Positions 32,133-45,500 are shown, numbered from the stretch's first letter. The stretch: DNA of 64,000 nt from Phymatolithon calcareum (GCA_977006965.1 OZ345367.1:62001-126000), one strand, 5' to 3'. Made by a program: numbers and translations. Notes: generated from the sequence alone by a model not told the origin.

Positions 32133-33561
32133 CTAGTAGGGTTTGGCAAACTGAATTCGGTCGCATTTCGGTGTTTATTGCGGTAAAAACCTACAGCAAG
32201 CAAGCGAAACCGAAATTACCTCACCGAAATTTCGGAATATCGGGCTAAATAACGAAGAGCATTTCTGTTGTGAATTGGCATGAAAATTTACTGCTGCGAT
32301 CTACGCTAGCCAATTTCCACGTACCTCCACAATCCGTTACGCACTTCCTAGGTCGTCTCTTCTCGTCCGCGATGTATGGCGCCTTGCCCTCTGTCATCTA
32401 GTCCGCAGCGATTGCACTATGCAGCGATAATCTCACCCATGACGTAGGATCAGCGCCTCAGACGCCATCTCTGGAAACAGCTGTGATAACGCCTTCTCAG
32501 TGCACAAGCGATATGCTCTCAGTCCCCAAATTGAAGCGCCTATGGCGCGATGATCTTAATATTCCCCTGTTACATAGTGAGTGGTTTTCTGTGTACGCCT
32601 GTGCTCGGAGTAGGAGACGGACGGTTGCATAATGCTACTTCAACGCGAATACAGCATATCATACAGTGCTTAACGCATGCGTGTGCTAACGTAAGAGAAT
32701 GTGTAGTGCCACAGCAGTGATGTGGGGCCCACGTGGTCTGGAGTGCAGTGCAGATGCAATGTCCCATGGTGCTGCAAAAACGTACAACACCATAGCAGCA
32801 CAACAAACACTGAGTCGGTATCTTGGCAGAGCATAGTAGTTAGCGGCAGATGTACGCACGAATGCGTTCACACCCGCTGGGCGATGCCGAAAGGGGGCTG
32901 TCCGCCCCTCGGCTTAGTGAAGGCCTTGGTCGCGCGCACGAGCGCGTGAGTGAGAGTAAAATGTTTCGGGCGGTCAACTTCCGGCACTCGCCGTGAGTAC
33001 TATACTTGCAGATTCCACGGGCTTGGATTTCGCGCGCTCGTCCTTGTCGGACGGCGTCAGGGGACGTAAACTCGAGCTTCGAGCTGGGGTGCTCGCTTAT
33101 GCGGCGCACGCTGGACACAGGGAAAAGCAAAAACGGGAAACGAGGGCAAAGATTCAGCACAACACGTATCTCGCTTGGGTGCTGCAAATGCAGCGAAACG
33201 AAAGAGGTGCGGTCGTGACGATCAACCACCGTGGTTGCAGAATGCAACTATAACGCGCGATGACAGAGCATGAGGTTTACGCTTGGCATGGATCGCGGCA
33301 ACAGTCTTGCGAGGTAGTCGCGGTTCAAGGCAACGTCACCAAACAGCAATACTTGCACACCGAAGTTCTCCACCTGTTCACTTTGGCGGATCTAGATTTT
33401 ACCTATGTATTACATAGCGAAGCGAAGAGGGGCTAGCATGGTCTGTCCGTGATTGGTTTTCCTCGGTGTTTCCTTATTGATTATGATTCGGGCACCACTC
33501 TCCACCTCATTGGGCGCCGGACCTTCAGCTGGGCTATTCAAGCGAGTAACAAAAATAAACC
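32133..33561. mobile_element. About 1.43-kb insertion in lipase pseudogene
   Basis: The insert lies between ggctattca (32124-32132) and ggctcttca (33562-33570), which fits a 9-bp target duplication with one mismatch; the lipase gene at 58.57 kb has a single, uninterrupted site. Its first 560 bp are the dispersed repeat also present at 20247-20817. No terminal inverted repeats seen. The rest, 32700-33561, is GC-richer and has no recognised gene. Nine-bp duplications are typical of Mutator-like elements, but there is no other support for that class. Confidence 0.55.
32140..32694 (+). repeat. Dispersed about 560-bp repeat, copy 2
   Basis: Matches 20247-20817 in reverse complement. The frame corresponding to the 125-codon frame of the other copy is broken here by stops, though phrases LFSSAM, KLKRLWRDD and VYACARSRR remain readable. 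It forms the left part of the insertion in the lipase pseudogene. Confidence 0.6.
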
Positions 33562-33651
33562 TGAGGCTCTTCACAATGGGACGCGTTTTTGTCAAGCTGG
33601 GCACGAGATTGGAACCTTCACCTGGGAACCCCCGAGTAGAATCATGCAGGC

Positions 33652-35150
33652 GAGGTTAACGTGCCTTGTTTTGTGCAAATGCTTCTGGAATGGAAGGATG
33701 AAAGATACGAAAATGGGAAATATGCTTCTGAAAAAACGGTGCCCTACCAATTCAACAGTACGTGGCCCAATTCTCAGTCAGGACATTCGCTGTTGTGATT
33801 TGCCAGCGCAAATAGCGAGTAGTTACGATTGGTACACAAATAGTGGAAATAGAATAAAATTTCGGGCCTACGTGCCGACCACGAAATTCTCAACTTCTCA
33901 CCGACGACCGGTGAGGCAGGTTGATCCACCTTAATGATTGCGTACACAAGCGAGTTTACTTCTTCTTACGTGGTAAAGCGTTGCCCCCAGTATCAGCGGC
34001 ATGGCATATATGTTGCCTGCTGACTTCTTAACACACACTAATTACTCTCTTCTAGAACATTGTAACAAATCTGGGCCTCACACTCGGGCCGCCTCCACGC
34101 CAAAGCGTGTATGGCGGATACTCAATGGTCCAGTCCCCCGAATAATCTCACAGCTGTATCATTAAACTGCTGGATTTTGAGCGAAATATGGCTGCGCATC
34201 GCGCGACGGATGGTGAGTTGGAGCGTGGAGTTATTCGCGATTGCTCTATGTAAATCGAAGGCGCACGATTCCCAACATGGCAAAATTTCGCACGCGTGCG
34301 GCGAGCAAGAAGATCTTTTCGCATCCGATCTTTGTCTCCCATGAAAAGGGTCTCTGTACAAGTCCAGGGAGACTAGATATAAGTGCCATGCTTCACAAGG
34401 GTCGTTGCTCCGCGGCGTGCGTCTTATTCGATTGCCCGCGCTGAATTAAGCTCCGTTCAATTGTGGAATTGGATGCCTTGGACGACTAAGGTCAGAGCGT
34501 GTGGAGGATCAAGATTAAGAGATAGCGCTGAAGGTATATCAGCAGCGACGTTTGATTTTATCGTCCACCTACAGGTGCATTTTGTATCTCCGAGAGTACT
34601 AATTTCAGCTCCGAAGAATAGGACTTCGATATGTCCACCTTTTTAACCTCTATCCGGATCGGTCGAAGACTCCGGCGCCGATGAAATGTTCGAAAACGCG
34701 CCTTGAATGTCTCTATCACATCCAACATGTTTGTATTGCGCAATTCTTCAAATCAAAACACCGTGCGTTTCACTGTTCATTGCTAAAACATGATTTCCAT
34801 CTGGTCCGGCCCTCGTCTCCTGCGGAGATCTCATATTCAAAGACGCGCCGCTATGTTCTTGCCACATCTAACACGTAAGTGTCACGCAATTATACAAATC
34901 GAAACACCTTGCGTTGCACACTTCACTACTGACACATGTCTTCCGCAAGTTGGGCGGTATTCTCATGCTACATAGGCTCATAATTCATCGCCGCGGCGAT
35001 TTCTTATTCTTTCTGCCGCTCTATTGGAAACTTGGCTAATATTTGTCGTCTCTCGTGTCTATAAATGTCACATACGAGCAGCCGCTGTGTAGGCATGTGG
35101 TAGTAAGAGAGTGCGTATTTCGAATACCTGTGCAGCTGCACGCCTTGTGT
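33652..35150. other. Unassigned region with tandem repeat at 34.69-35.06 kb
   Basis: No supported gene. From about 34693 a unit of roughly 148 bp recurs: the phrases acgcgcc, then acatc(c/t)aaca, then caaat(c)(a/g)aaacacc(g/t)tgcg are found near 34693-34775 and again near 34840-34925, and a weaker third copy may reach 35060. Function unknown. Confidence 0.45.
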
Positions 35151-35151
35151 T

Positions 35152-36346
35152 TCAGCTCTGACTATATATATTCATCACTTCTAGACGTGGAGGATAGAAA
35201 GACGTTGCGAAGCAGGCCTCTCGCTTTCTTCGTAGAAAGTGAGTCACCATTACCAACAGTCTCATCAATTTAGAGAACAGATTTTTAAATTCTCTGCAAC
35301 GAAGCGAAAAGAGAGCACCAACGAGGCTTAAACTCCTGTAGGAGAGCAGAATCAGGAGGAAGTTTTTGATTCCACTCTGACAGCTCGAAAATTCGTACCA
35401 ACATCTTTGACCCTTCAATGTTCCGCCATACGTCGGGAAGAATTTGTCACAAGTCTGCAGTAACTTTGGCTTGTGGAATGCTGTGCGTATAACTGTATTG
35501 AGCTGATGGCATATGCACCCGACCCATTTCATATCCAGCGATGCATTGGGCTGCGAGAAGGAAGCTTCAACTACGTTCGGCATTACGGCTGCGCAGTCAG
35601 TAACAAATGCGAAATTTTGGGTGAGGATTTAGGATCAATATGATACAGATTATGACACAAGCTCTTCAATGATGTCCTTATTGAAAGGAAGTGTCGAATT
35701 ATGCTCTGTCAAAAAAGAGCCTTATTTCGTAGAAAAATCTTTAGATTTTCTGTTAGAGTATCTTTGGGGCCGAAATCAAAACAGTGCAGCGTGTGATCGT
35801 GTCTGCCCTTGTTTACTTGTTTCAGCCCATCACAACTCACGTCTCCGCCTCTTCCTAGCGCCTCAGGAATACCGAAAGCACCATCAAATGCTCTTGTTTC
35901 TCGGAGTCTTGGGCAAACTATTTTTCACAGCAGGAGATGATGGCATTGATCTCCAATATCAAGCATGTGTACAGACGGCATTTTCTGACCTTCCTAAACA
36001 TTGCCGCTGCAAAAGTAGCTACACGTGCCTTCCCGCTCGTCAAGCTGATAGGCTGGAAGTTCTTGTAGACAGCAGCAGTCACAGCTTCGGCAAGCATAAA
36101 CTTGGTGTTGAGATTAAGCCCCCAAAATACGCTTTCGGGATTCTTATCCTTCAGCTCATTGTTCTTGCATGTGTAGTGAATAGTTGCTTGTTCCCCCGGC
36201 GCCAGAGTTCTACGTTCTGGATGCATATGTGAGCAGACACACTTGGTTGGCATATTACTTGCATACAATATACCCGCAATGTGTCCTATTGTTTCCATCA
36301 TTCGCAAAATATGCGTCAAAAATTTATAAATTCTCCAAAAACGCAC
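35152..36346 (-). pseudogene. Decayed hAT transposase
   Basis: Two minus-strand pieces in family order. The first (36346-35918) has LAEAVTAAVYKNFQPISLTS followed by FAAAMF, like the hAT segment that leads into the catalytic region. The second (about 35640-35152) has FVTDCAAVMPNVVEA, matching the family's TDNA-N step, and GCICHQLNTVIRTAF, matching the C-x-HxLN motif. A gap and stops separate them, and the C-terminal dimerisation domain is missing. Termini and target duplication were not found. Confidence 0.7.
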
Positions 36347-36448
36347 CTAAATCGTTCCCGAAGAGAAGAATGATTTTATCAGTCCTTCTGAATCGAACGC
36401 TGCTCAGAATTTCTAGAATTCTCGTCTTATATCGATTCGTATTGTCAG

Positions 36449-36512
36449 TACGAAGAACACAAAAATCAATTTCTTGTCTGATTTCTCCCAAACCCAAACA
36501 CATGCACTCTGC
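36449..36512 (+). repeat. Fourth fragment of the lipase-upstream segment
   Basis: The stretch with the phrases aaaaatcaatttcttgt and tgatttctccc matches 58313-58371 upstream of the first lipase and 31851-31903. It ends where the copia element's coding sequence begins. Confidence 0.6.
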
Positions 36513-36541
36513 TGCTCGTACACCTCCGCCTTCGACAAGAA

Positions 36542-39500
36542 ATGATAAGATCCAACTACCCGCACATAGGAAGCGAGCAGACAACGGTCACATTCATCAT
36601 TCGGGGACTCTCCAACCGGGCATCACTAGCGACTCACATACCACTACTGTTGGCGAAGCAGACAACTACAATCAGAGAATTCAAAACTGTGCTAGCCCTT
36701 GTTTCCAGCACAGCAGACACCATGACCAGCAAAACAGCTCCAGCCGCCAAAAAGTGGTGCGAATATCACCAGAGGCTTGGAAATCATACAACACTCAAGT
36801 GCTGGGCGCTACAGGGTGAGCGCCAACGACCGCGACAGTATCCGTACTACGCCCAGACACCGTACGAGGGGAGCCAGTACTGGCAGCAGCGACGGGGAAA
36901 TATGCGCAGAAATTATGGAACCGGCCAGCGTGGTCGCGGTCGTGGAAGACACAGAGGTAGGGGCCGCGCTCGCGGAGTCCCTTTTCACCAGCGTGAAGCA
37001 TATGCAGTAGACGGAAGGTATGAAGACGAGGCAGAGCCCACGTATAATCCGAATCCAGAAGAGAACCGAGAGTCACAAGAAATTAATGTCGCACGGGAAG
37101 AATTAAACAACGAAGACGAACTTTACTACTACACTATCGACTCGGCATGCAATCCCTCGTTCTGCACGAAACTACTGACATCACTATTCAACCGAAGCAC
37201 ACGTTCTACTACCAGATGGAACGAAAGCTCGAGTGACGGCGAGCGGACCGGCAGCACTTACGGCTGCAGATGATATCCAGCTCCCGAACATCTGTCAGGT
37301 CCCAGCCTTCACCAAAAACCTCTTATCAGTGCATGAACTAACATCAAACAACAACTGCCAACTACTGCTAACGCGGAGTGGCGGGTACATCATAAAGACT
37401 GACTACTGTCCGAACCCAGACCAGATACTAGCCAAAGTGGATAAGAACCACGGGGGGTACCGCATCGCGCTCCGACATGCGCGAACAAGCCCAAAAGTTG
37501 CCAACGGAGCAACAGGTCAGAAGACCATTGAAACTTACTTCCGACAGCGAAAAGAGATCTGCAACACACAGCAGTCCAACGAAATAAGGAAGCCAAAGCA
37601 ACTGTCAGAACACACGGCACAGGAAAGCAAAACTGAAGAGATTAACAAGGCAACCCGTCACTTCAAGACGGAGCACAACCGACCAAAGTCTCAAGTCCGG
37701 TGACAGAGATCGGATCGAGTTACGCATACCATCCCCTATCCGGACCATCTACCCGACATACCGCAGCAGCAGCGACGAAAGCTTGACACAGCACACAGTT
37801 GGCATCTGCGGCTCAACCATGTAAACGCAGGCACAATACATAATATGGCTAAGCTCCCCTATGAAACAGGTCTCCCGGAGATACTCCGCTCGGGCATACC
37901 AGTTATTCATTGTCAGGAATGTTCGGTGGGACACATGCAAAAAGCCGCACACCGCGATAGCACACTGAGACCACCACCAGGACATACTGTAGTCACTGAC
38001 ATCGCAGGACCCCTTCCTTCGTCAGGGGAAGGCCACACTTACTTCATGACTGCCACTGAACTACATACCAGGATGAAATTGGTATTCCTACTCAAAAATC
38101 GATCCGAAGCGGAGCATAGCCAAAATCGAGCGACACTTCGGGAACCCAATTGCTCGCATTCGATGTGACAACGCAAATGAGTACCTAACCAATGCACTTA
38201 TTCGGATATTTGTAAAACGGCCGATTGGACTGGATCCAACAACACCGCACACACCAGAGGAAAACTCAATAGAAGAGAGACTGAACCGAACGCTAATGTC
38301 ACGCGTGCGCGCGACGATACATGAGGCAAAAGTACCGTTTGCCAAATACTGGGGATTTTGTGTTCTGGACACGGTAACCAAAACGAACTCCACACTACAG
38401 AGCATCATCAAGGACATACCCCGCCGCCTGTAGCAGAAGCATCGCAACCAATACAGCCCAATGGCGGACGTGTCCATCGAAGTCGACAAATTCCGCATGT
38501 TTGGCGAATACGGCTATGTACCCAATCTAAAAAACATCAAAAAGAAGGAGGACGCCCGAGGCATGCTAGTGCGCTATCTGTACACAATAGGTGATCATCA
38601 CTACAAAGTAATATCACCGCATAACGGATAGCTATTAACTTGTCGCATTGCCAACTTCCGCCGTACAACCCAAACTTCGACCCCATTCGACTGTGCCCGG
38701 AGCCAATCTCGCGAACCGAACAGCAAAACCCTAGGGTCAACCTACATCATGCAATCCCATACGCTGCACATCAGGTAGAGAAATCTACAAGCATCGGAGA
38801 TGAGTCAAAACCCACTGCCGAAAATTATGCGCAAATAGACGCACCAAGCTTCTCTTTCCCCCCCCCCAGTATTCCTAGAAGATCTCATTCATACCGACCC
38901 ACGACCCCGGTCGATCGCTCAAGCGCGCAAGAGCCACGAATATACCCAGTGGGAAGAGGCATATAATCATGAAGCACAGATGCACGAAGAGTTTGGCACA
39001 TTGGAATACATAGATGCGGCAGAGGTGTCGTCTGAGGCTTTTATTGCTAAGCCAATATTCACACGACGGGACAAGAGAACACTAAGTGGAGAAGTGAACA
39101 GCTATAAAATCAGGGCATCTTCCCGGGAAATCGCCTAATCCCCGGAATCCACTACGACCCAGCTACAGTTGCCGCATATTCTGCAGATCGTGACTCCGTA
39201 AGGCTCATGCTTGCCATCGCTGCCCAAAACAAGCTAACACCGTATCATGTCGACCTAGTATCAGCATTTCTACGTGAAGACTATGCTGGACCCACGCCGT
39301 TATTCATGCACCCACTCCCCAACTTTGACGGCACACCGAAACAAACAGGAAAAATAGCGCGAATCGTCAAGAATATATACGGGACGCCGAATGCACCAAA
39401 AATTTATACCGATGGTCTGAAGAAGCATATGCTAGAGCACGGATATAGACAGCTCAAATCCGATCGAAATCTATACATCCGCAGAAGAGGAACCGAGCTC

Positions 39501-40493
39501 CTCATTATGGCTGTCACGATTGATGACTTCAGTGTAGCCACCAATTACCAATCGCTCTATGCAGACCTCCTCAACGACCTTGCCTCAAAGTATCGCGTAA
39601 ATCATCTCGGTGAGGCACGACAAATGCTTGGATGGACGATATTACGCGATCGACAAACAGAATCAATCCACATCTCGCAGCCGCAGCTCGCTGAAGCGTA
39701 TATAACATTATTGCATATGCAAGGCGCTATCGGTTCGCCAGCACCATATCACGGAATACCACTGTACGGTCCAACGCCCACCGAGGAAATGCTTAATACT
39801 GACCAATACCCATACGGCAGTGCAGTCGGTATACTGCGGTATCTGGTAGACTCCACACGACCGGAACTCGCGTACATAACAGGCGCGCTTGCGCGACACC
39901 TTATCCAGCCAACAAATCGACATTGGAAAGCCGCCAAACATATCGCAAGGTATCTCATAGCATCCAAACACCACGGAATATTGTACCAGGCAGGGCAACC
40001 AAAACTGACAGCACAGTCGGATGCAGACTTCGCCGGATGCCAGGACACTCGACAGTCGACATACGGAACAGTAGTGTTTTATGCGGGGTCACCTATGTCG
40101 TGGTGCTCCAGAAGAATCAAAAGCGTCGTGACCAGCACCTGTGCAGCTGAGTATATTGCCGCGAGCAACACAGCACTCCAAACACATTGGTTAAGACAGA
40201 TGCTGCACGAAATCCTGCCACATGAACTTATGCCAACCATATTGACAATGGACAATCTATCGGCCATTGCGATTGCCAATGCGACGGCACCCACAAAGAA
40301 ATCCAAGTACATAGACGTTAGATACCATCATCTGCAAGACAAAATACGAGATGGCGAGATAGAGACAACACATACTCCGTCAGCACTCCTCACCGCTGAC
40401 ATAATGACAAAACCATTGTCCGTCACCACCTTCAGCAGACACCGACACAGCCTTCAAGTCGGACCGCCACTCAGAACAGACACACGGCTGTAG
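36542..40493 (+). pseudogene. Ty1/copia element 1, degenerate gag-pol
   Basis: Pieces in copia order and several frames. Gag end with a CX2HX6HX4C knuckle (CEYHQRLGNHTTLKCW) and an RGRGR-rich stretch (36.54-37.02 kb); protease with DSACNPSFC in place of the usual DSGA (about 37.14 kb); integrase with an HVN..H and CQECSVGH zinc region, DIAGPLP and RCDNANEYLTN and PEENSIEERLNRT for the D, D, E residues (37.8-38.3 kb); reverse transcriptase with DLVSAFLRE and TIDDF (39.2-39.55 kb); RNase H with DADFAGCQDTRQS and AEYIAAS. The last 428 codons (39207-40493) are still open. Frameshifts at about 37.27, 38.1, 38.43 and 38.97 kb kill it. No 5' LTR found. Confidence 0.85.
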
Positions 40494-40630
40494 GGGTATC
40501 ATAACGATACAACCCATTCATCTGTCCTGAGGGCGCCTGTAGGGGTATCATAACTAGGGCTATATAAAGTGGCCGACGCCTACTGTGCATTCCGACTAGG
40601 AGGCCAAGGCGAGGGTATTACCGTCCTACA
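40489..40630 (+). repeat. Copia element 1, putative 3' LTR
   Basis: Starts TGTAGG and ends CCTACA (40625-40630), the usual inverted ends. The phrase TGTAGGGGTATCATAAC appears twice, at 40489 and 40538, so the LTR is either 142 or 93 bp. A TATA-like CTATATAAAG lies at 40559-40568. The polyprotein stop codon (40491-40493) lies within the first repeat. No partner 5' LTR exists in the window, so this stays a putative LTR. Confidence 0.55.
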
Positions 40631-41744
40631 TCCTCCGTGATTACCAACTAACTTTTCTCTCTTTTCGGTGTGAATGTGTCGTCCGTGACTGCATTCCATC
40701 GCCCTTTGCTAGCTTTTCAGGAGCCTGTTGATGCTCCTCAACGCATATGCTGCAAGAAACCTGATGAGGTACGGTTTCCCTGAAACGTCTTCCGAAAATT
40801 CAATCTCGACTATAAACTAACATTTTGCCTTTGCGAACCGCTCCTTTCCTAACCTCTCCTTTCCTGGAATTTCAGATATACGCTACAAGTCGTGCCGGAC
40901 ATGACTGTAGACAGCCCTACTCTTTGCGGTTTGTGCACATAAAATATCTTACATAAAGTGACTAACACAAAAATGTCTTCAACGCGCTGATTTTGTTTGA
41001 TCTCAATGCGGAGCAACTCATGGACAGATTTCTTTCAGAATCTCTGTTCGACTGTAACTCTTTACTGGAGATTCTTCTCTAGATTTCAAGTCTGTAGTAG
41101 TTTTCCGAGTCTCCAGCTTTCGAAGAACGCTTTCATAGAACGCTTTAGGAAGATAAGCAACATCAATTAAAGTTTTAAAAAAATTGCAAATACTTTCATT
41201 GAGAACCACGGTAGATGCGTTGCGCAGGATTTTATTCCGCGGGTGGTGCACACTCCACCTAGCGATATTCAATCTCAACAGCCGTGACTACACACACTAC
41301 ATTCCGCGACCTGTTGCACTGTACAACCTAAGTTATGTAGCTGTACAACCGTAGAACATAAATCCTAGTTGGATGTAGTTCAATGAGCTCTGCAACATGG
41401 GGCCGTTCGAACTCCGAGTTGCGTCCAGCCCTCACCGTGCAACGGTTTCTCTCGGATGCCTAATTGCAGTTTTTCACAAATTGCAGGCCACAGTTGGCAC
41501 TTCTGAATTGGTTGGTTACGTTAAGTCAGACCGTGACCAATCCTGGTACTCCAATTTCAGTCGTTTCCGGAACTCTAGCACTGGCAGTAGTTACAATTAA
41601 ATTTTTCGCCCCCAGTGTTTGATGTCCGTTAACTTTTGCGGTCCATACATGGACACCGAATGTGTCATACCACGGATATCGGAACGTCATACCGGATTCA
41701 CACCATCCAGGAGTCAATTAGTGCACTGTGCTCCTGCAGTGTAT
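40631..41744. other. Non-coding flank
   Basis: Only short frames of up to 86 codons. No repeat or gene recognised. Confidence 0.4.
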
Positions 41745-42399
41745 TGAGTATCACAGTTCAATGTCGTGCTCGGAATTAAAGACCAACCAATCAAATGATT
41801 TTGCCACGTCAAGAGTGCTACATAGTCGTTCTTCAAGCGCCATTGTTTTTGTAGACGCGAGAAAACACGAGCTGCTTTCACGTAACTAACGAAAGTAAAT
41901 GTGAGCTTGGACCGATAAATATTTAATAGTTCATCTAAAATTGAGCATTTTCATTAAAACTCAGTTCTATTGGCCAGATGATCTTCAAACCCGGTCAACC
42001 TTCAACTTATAAAACCTGATGCGGGAAAAATAAGTTGGAAGCTTAAATCCGATTGTTTATTTTGATGTGATGAGGATTTTATAAGTTGTAAATCACTACA
42101 TTATTCCTCTTAGAGGAGAGAATATAAGATAGATTTTCTCAAGAATTTGAGAAGGGGAAGAGGAAAAAATAAGTTTTTTCTCACTTAATTTTTATGCAGA
42201 GGTAAGAACTAAATAAGTTAGTTTTTTCTAATATTTTGAAAACGAGAACAGAAAACGACAACTGTCTGGGCATGGACCGCTTTACCATCGTTTCGGTTCG
42301 TAGTGGTCCAGTGAAAGAGTCATTTTTGTACTTTACGTGGGAGCTTCCATTGGCAAAAAACTTGTACTTTTCAAAACGGCGTGTTTTCTCGCGTCTACA

Positions 42400-42544
42400 T
42401 GTGATGAGGTGCGCTTACCCAGATCGTCGTCCTCCGAGGGTCTGGGCCTTTATACCCTAATGTCTGCTACGTGTAGCGCCTATCATGACAATAATCTGCC
42501 TGCTCGTGACAAGTTCTTACTCGTTCTTAGCGCCTATCATAACA
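42400..42544 (-). repeat. Copia element 2, 3' LTR with duplicated U3 start
   Basis: Bases 42400-42490 match the 91-bp 5' LTR. The phrase TAGCGCCTATCATAACA, one mismatch from the LTR's end at 42474-42490, occurs again at 42528-42544, directly next to a C7 run (42546-42552) that is the polypurine tract on the coding strand. So the transcribed 3' LTR may be 145 bp, and the 5' LTR 54 bp shorter. Confidence 0.7.
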
Positions 42545-45500
42545 GCCCCCCCGTCACGAGGAGGCGGATTGAATGACTTCAGTGGGAGAGTAAAATTTTT
42601 GAAGTTAGGGCGGTTCACGGGCTTTGTCAAGATATCCGCTAGCATGTCTTGACTACGGATGTAGTGAGGTTCGACTGACTTTTTCTTCACGTGGTCTTGG
42701 ATATGATGATATCGGATGTCGATGTATTTGCTTCGTCGCGTTTGCGAGTTGTTCATGGCGACTTTGATGGCCGCCTGATTGTCCATGCACAGCTTCGTGG
42801 GTTCTGCAGCAAGCTGGTTCAGCTCGGTAAGTATGTTGCGCAACCAGAGCGTTTGCTGGACAGCAGTCGAGGCAGCAATGTACTCTGCCTCGCACGTTGA
42901 GAGTGCGACTGTGTTTTGCCGTTTGGACGTCCAGTGTATCGGTGCGTTGTTGAGGGTGTGTATTATACCGCTTACTGACTTGCGGGTATCTTTGCAGCTT
43001 GCATAATCGGCGTCTGCGTATGTTGTTAACGGCGCGTGACTGGCCGGGTATAGTATACCGAGGTTTTTTGTGCCTTGAAGGTATCTTACCAAGCGCTTTA
43101 GCGCTATCCAGTGCCTATCTGTCGGCGTTTTGGCTGCTCTCGCAAGCGTGTTCACGATGAATGTTATGTCGTAGCGTGTACAGTCCGCGAGATAGCGCAG
43201 GTCTCCAATTGTTTTCTCAAAAATGGATTGAATGTCGGACCGGAACTTTTCAGAGGGCTCTGCGAGGTGAAGGTCGAGGCCATCTGCGTATGGGTAGTCT
43301 GTGTGTGCCGCGGCTACCAGCCGAAGCTGATGAACAATCGCGTCAATGATGTGCGGCTGGGATATGTGGATTCCTTGGGGGTTGCGTTGTATTTTCCAGT
43401 TGAGATATTGCGTTGGGACTCCGAGGCGTTTGACTTTGTACTTCTGTTGCAGTGTTTTGAACAGTGAATCAGTTAGGTCAGCATGGGTGGAGGCTGCAAG
43501 AAAGTCGTCTATACAGACGGCGATTATTATGTACCGACCTGACCCCATTCGTCGAAAGAATAGGCATGGTTCAGATTTCAGGGGTGAATATCCGTGCTTC
43601 TTAAGATACGTCTTCATAGCTTCAAGATAGATGTAGCCACCTTGTTTAGTGCCATATAGGTTCTTCTTAAGTTCCCCGGCAGTATAGGGGTGTTTGTACG
43701 ATCCATTAAAGCGAGGATGTTGATAAACATATACTTTGGTGGGATGATTAAATTCTTTGTGGAGAAACGCCGATTCAAAATCGAAATGTTCCAGATGTAA
43801 CCCATGTTGTGCTGCCAGAGCGTACAGTATTCGCAATGATGATTTGTCTGCCATATGTGTTGCTGTTTTGTTTGGATCATAGTGGATATGGGGCTCCATG
43901 AGGTCCCCGCGCGCCGAACAGCGCGCTTTGCGTTTAGAAATATGGTTGTTGTGATCGCGTTTGTACCTGTAACTCATTGTGAGTGGAATTATTTTCGCGC
44001 TGCGTGGGATGGCAGTGGTTGGTAGCCATTTGATGGCTTGAAGACGATCCAGTGTGTCAAGTTCTGCATCGTGGGGCTTTGACCATGCTTGTGCATCTGG
44101 ATACCGTTGTGCTGCTTTATAGTTCGGTGGAGCGGGAGTAAATGCCGTGATGGTCAGAGGGGCCTGTTTTTGTGCTCCATTGCTCTTTGTGGAAAAAGCT
44201 TGGAAGTACCTGCTTTTCTTTACGTCTGCACTTCTGGCCATGATGCCAATCTGGTTTGGTTCGATTGGGATCATCGAAAATGCCTGAGATGTGCGACGAA
44301 CTGGGTCAGTGTCTGCATAGTATGGCGTAAAGTTGATGGCCTTGATGGAGTGGTACGTTTTGCTTCGCAGGTTATACACGACTATGTGGTTCACATCTTC
44401 TGCGTACATATATCGGGCCGGAAATGCGCGCGTGCTTAACTTCTTTTTGTCAGAAAGATTTGGGATGTGTCCAAGCTGCCCAAAAGTGAAAATGCGCTGC
44501 ACATTTGGTGGTTCTTCGTGCCATATGGTGTACGGTATGTTACGGGCACCATGGTGGTAGCTAATGTTGTATTTAAATACAGCATCACGGACTGCATCCT
44601 CCCAAAATGTATCGTGGAGGCGTGCTGCCGCAAGGGATGCACGCGCTTTGTTGCAGAGCGTGTAGTTGATTCGCTCGGCTATTCCGTTTTCCTGAGGCGA
44701 GTATGGTGTCGTAGGGATGTATGTTATTCCTCGGTCTGAGTAGTATTTGCGCATGTAGTTGGATTGGTACTCGCGAGCGTTGTCGCTGCGGAATTCTCGA
44801 GGATATGTGTGGTGCTTATTCCTAATATGCTCGAGCACTTGGCATGTACACAGAGATACCTTTCCGCGATTGGGCATGAAATGCAGAATACAATATCGAG
44901 AGTTAGTGTCGATGTAAGTGATGAAGTATTTGTTTCCATGCCTTGAAGTGGGGGTGATGGGTCCGCAGACGTCCGATGAGATTCGTGCTGCTACTGCACC
45001 TGTGTGGTCCTTAGAAGAGTGGGCGCCGCGTCGTGTTTTTCCAGTACTGCATGCACTGCATGACATCCGTGGGGGCTGAAGCTTAAGCTCTTCGGGAAGT
45101 CCCGGTAGAAGGTTGTTTTTAGCCATGAGGTTTATAGTGAGAGGACGTAAGTGTCCAAGTTTTAAATGCCAATCCATGTATGCAGTCGTTTTGGGACTGC
45201 ATTTGCTCGAATGTCCTTCTGCCGGTGAGTTTGCCAATGTTGGTTCTGGTTGAGTTCTAGGAATAGTGCTTAGTTGTGGGATAGCGAGGGGAAAAGTGGA
45301 TTGACTTGACAAATCTGGACTTGTTTTACGAGATTGATTTTGAGAAAAGATTGGTTTCCGCGATCCTGTTCTTGTAGCAATAGCCGGAAGTGTTCTTGCA
45401 GAAAAGGCTTTTGTTCGCAATTTTGATTGAAAGTATGAACGGCGTGCGTGCTTGTCGTCTTCTGGGGTGGTGTTTAGTGTGTACAACCCCTGTCTAAATG

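Larger units (their letters stand above)
32067..33650 (+). pseudogene. Lipase pseudogene fragment, split by an insertion
   Basis: 32067-32132 reads MHGNIPPHPQAEGAKDAQ, matching the N-terminus of the lipase at 58541; the match breaks after the phrase ggctattca (32124-32132). It resumes at about 33571 (cacaatgggacgcg) and continues through MGRVFVK to about 33640, with a lost base that shifts the frame, then similarity stops. So this is the lipase 5' end in segmental copy A, disrupted by a 1.43-kb insertion and by frameshift. It has no catalytic residues. Confidence 0.8.
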
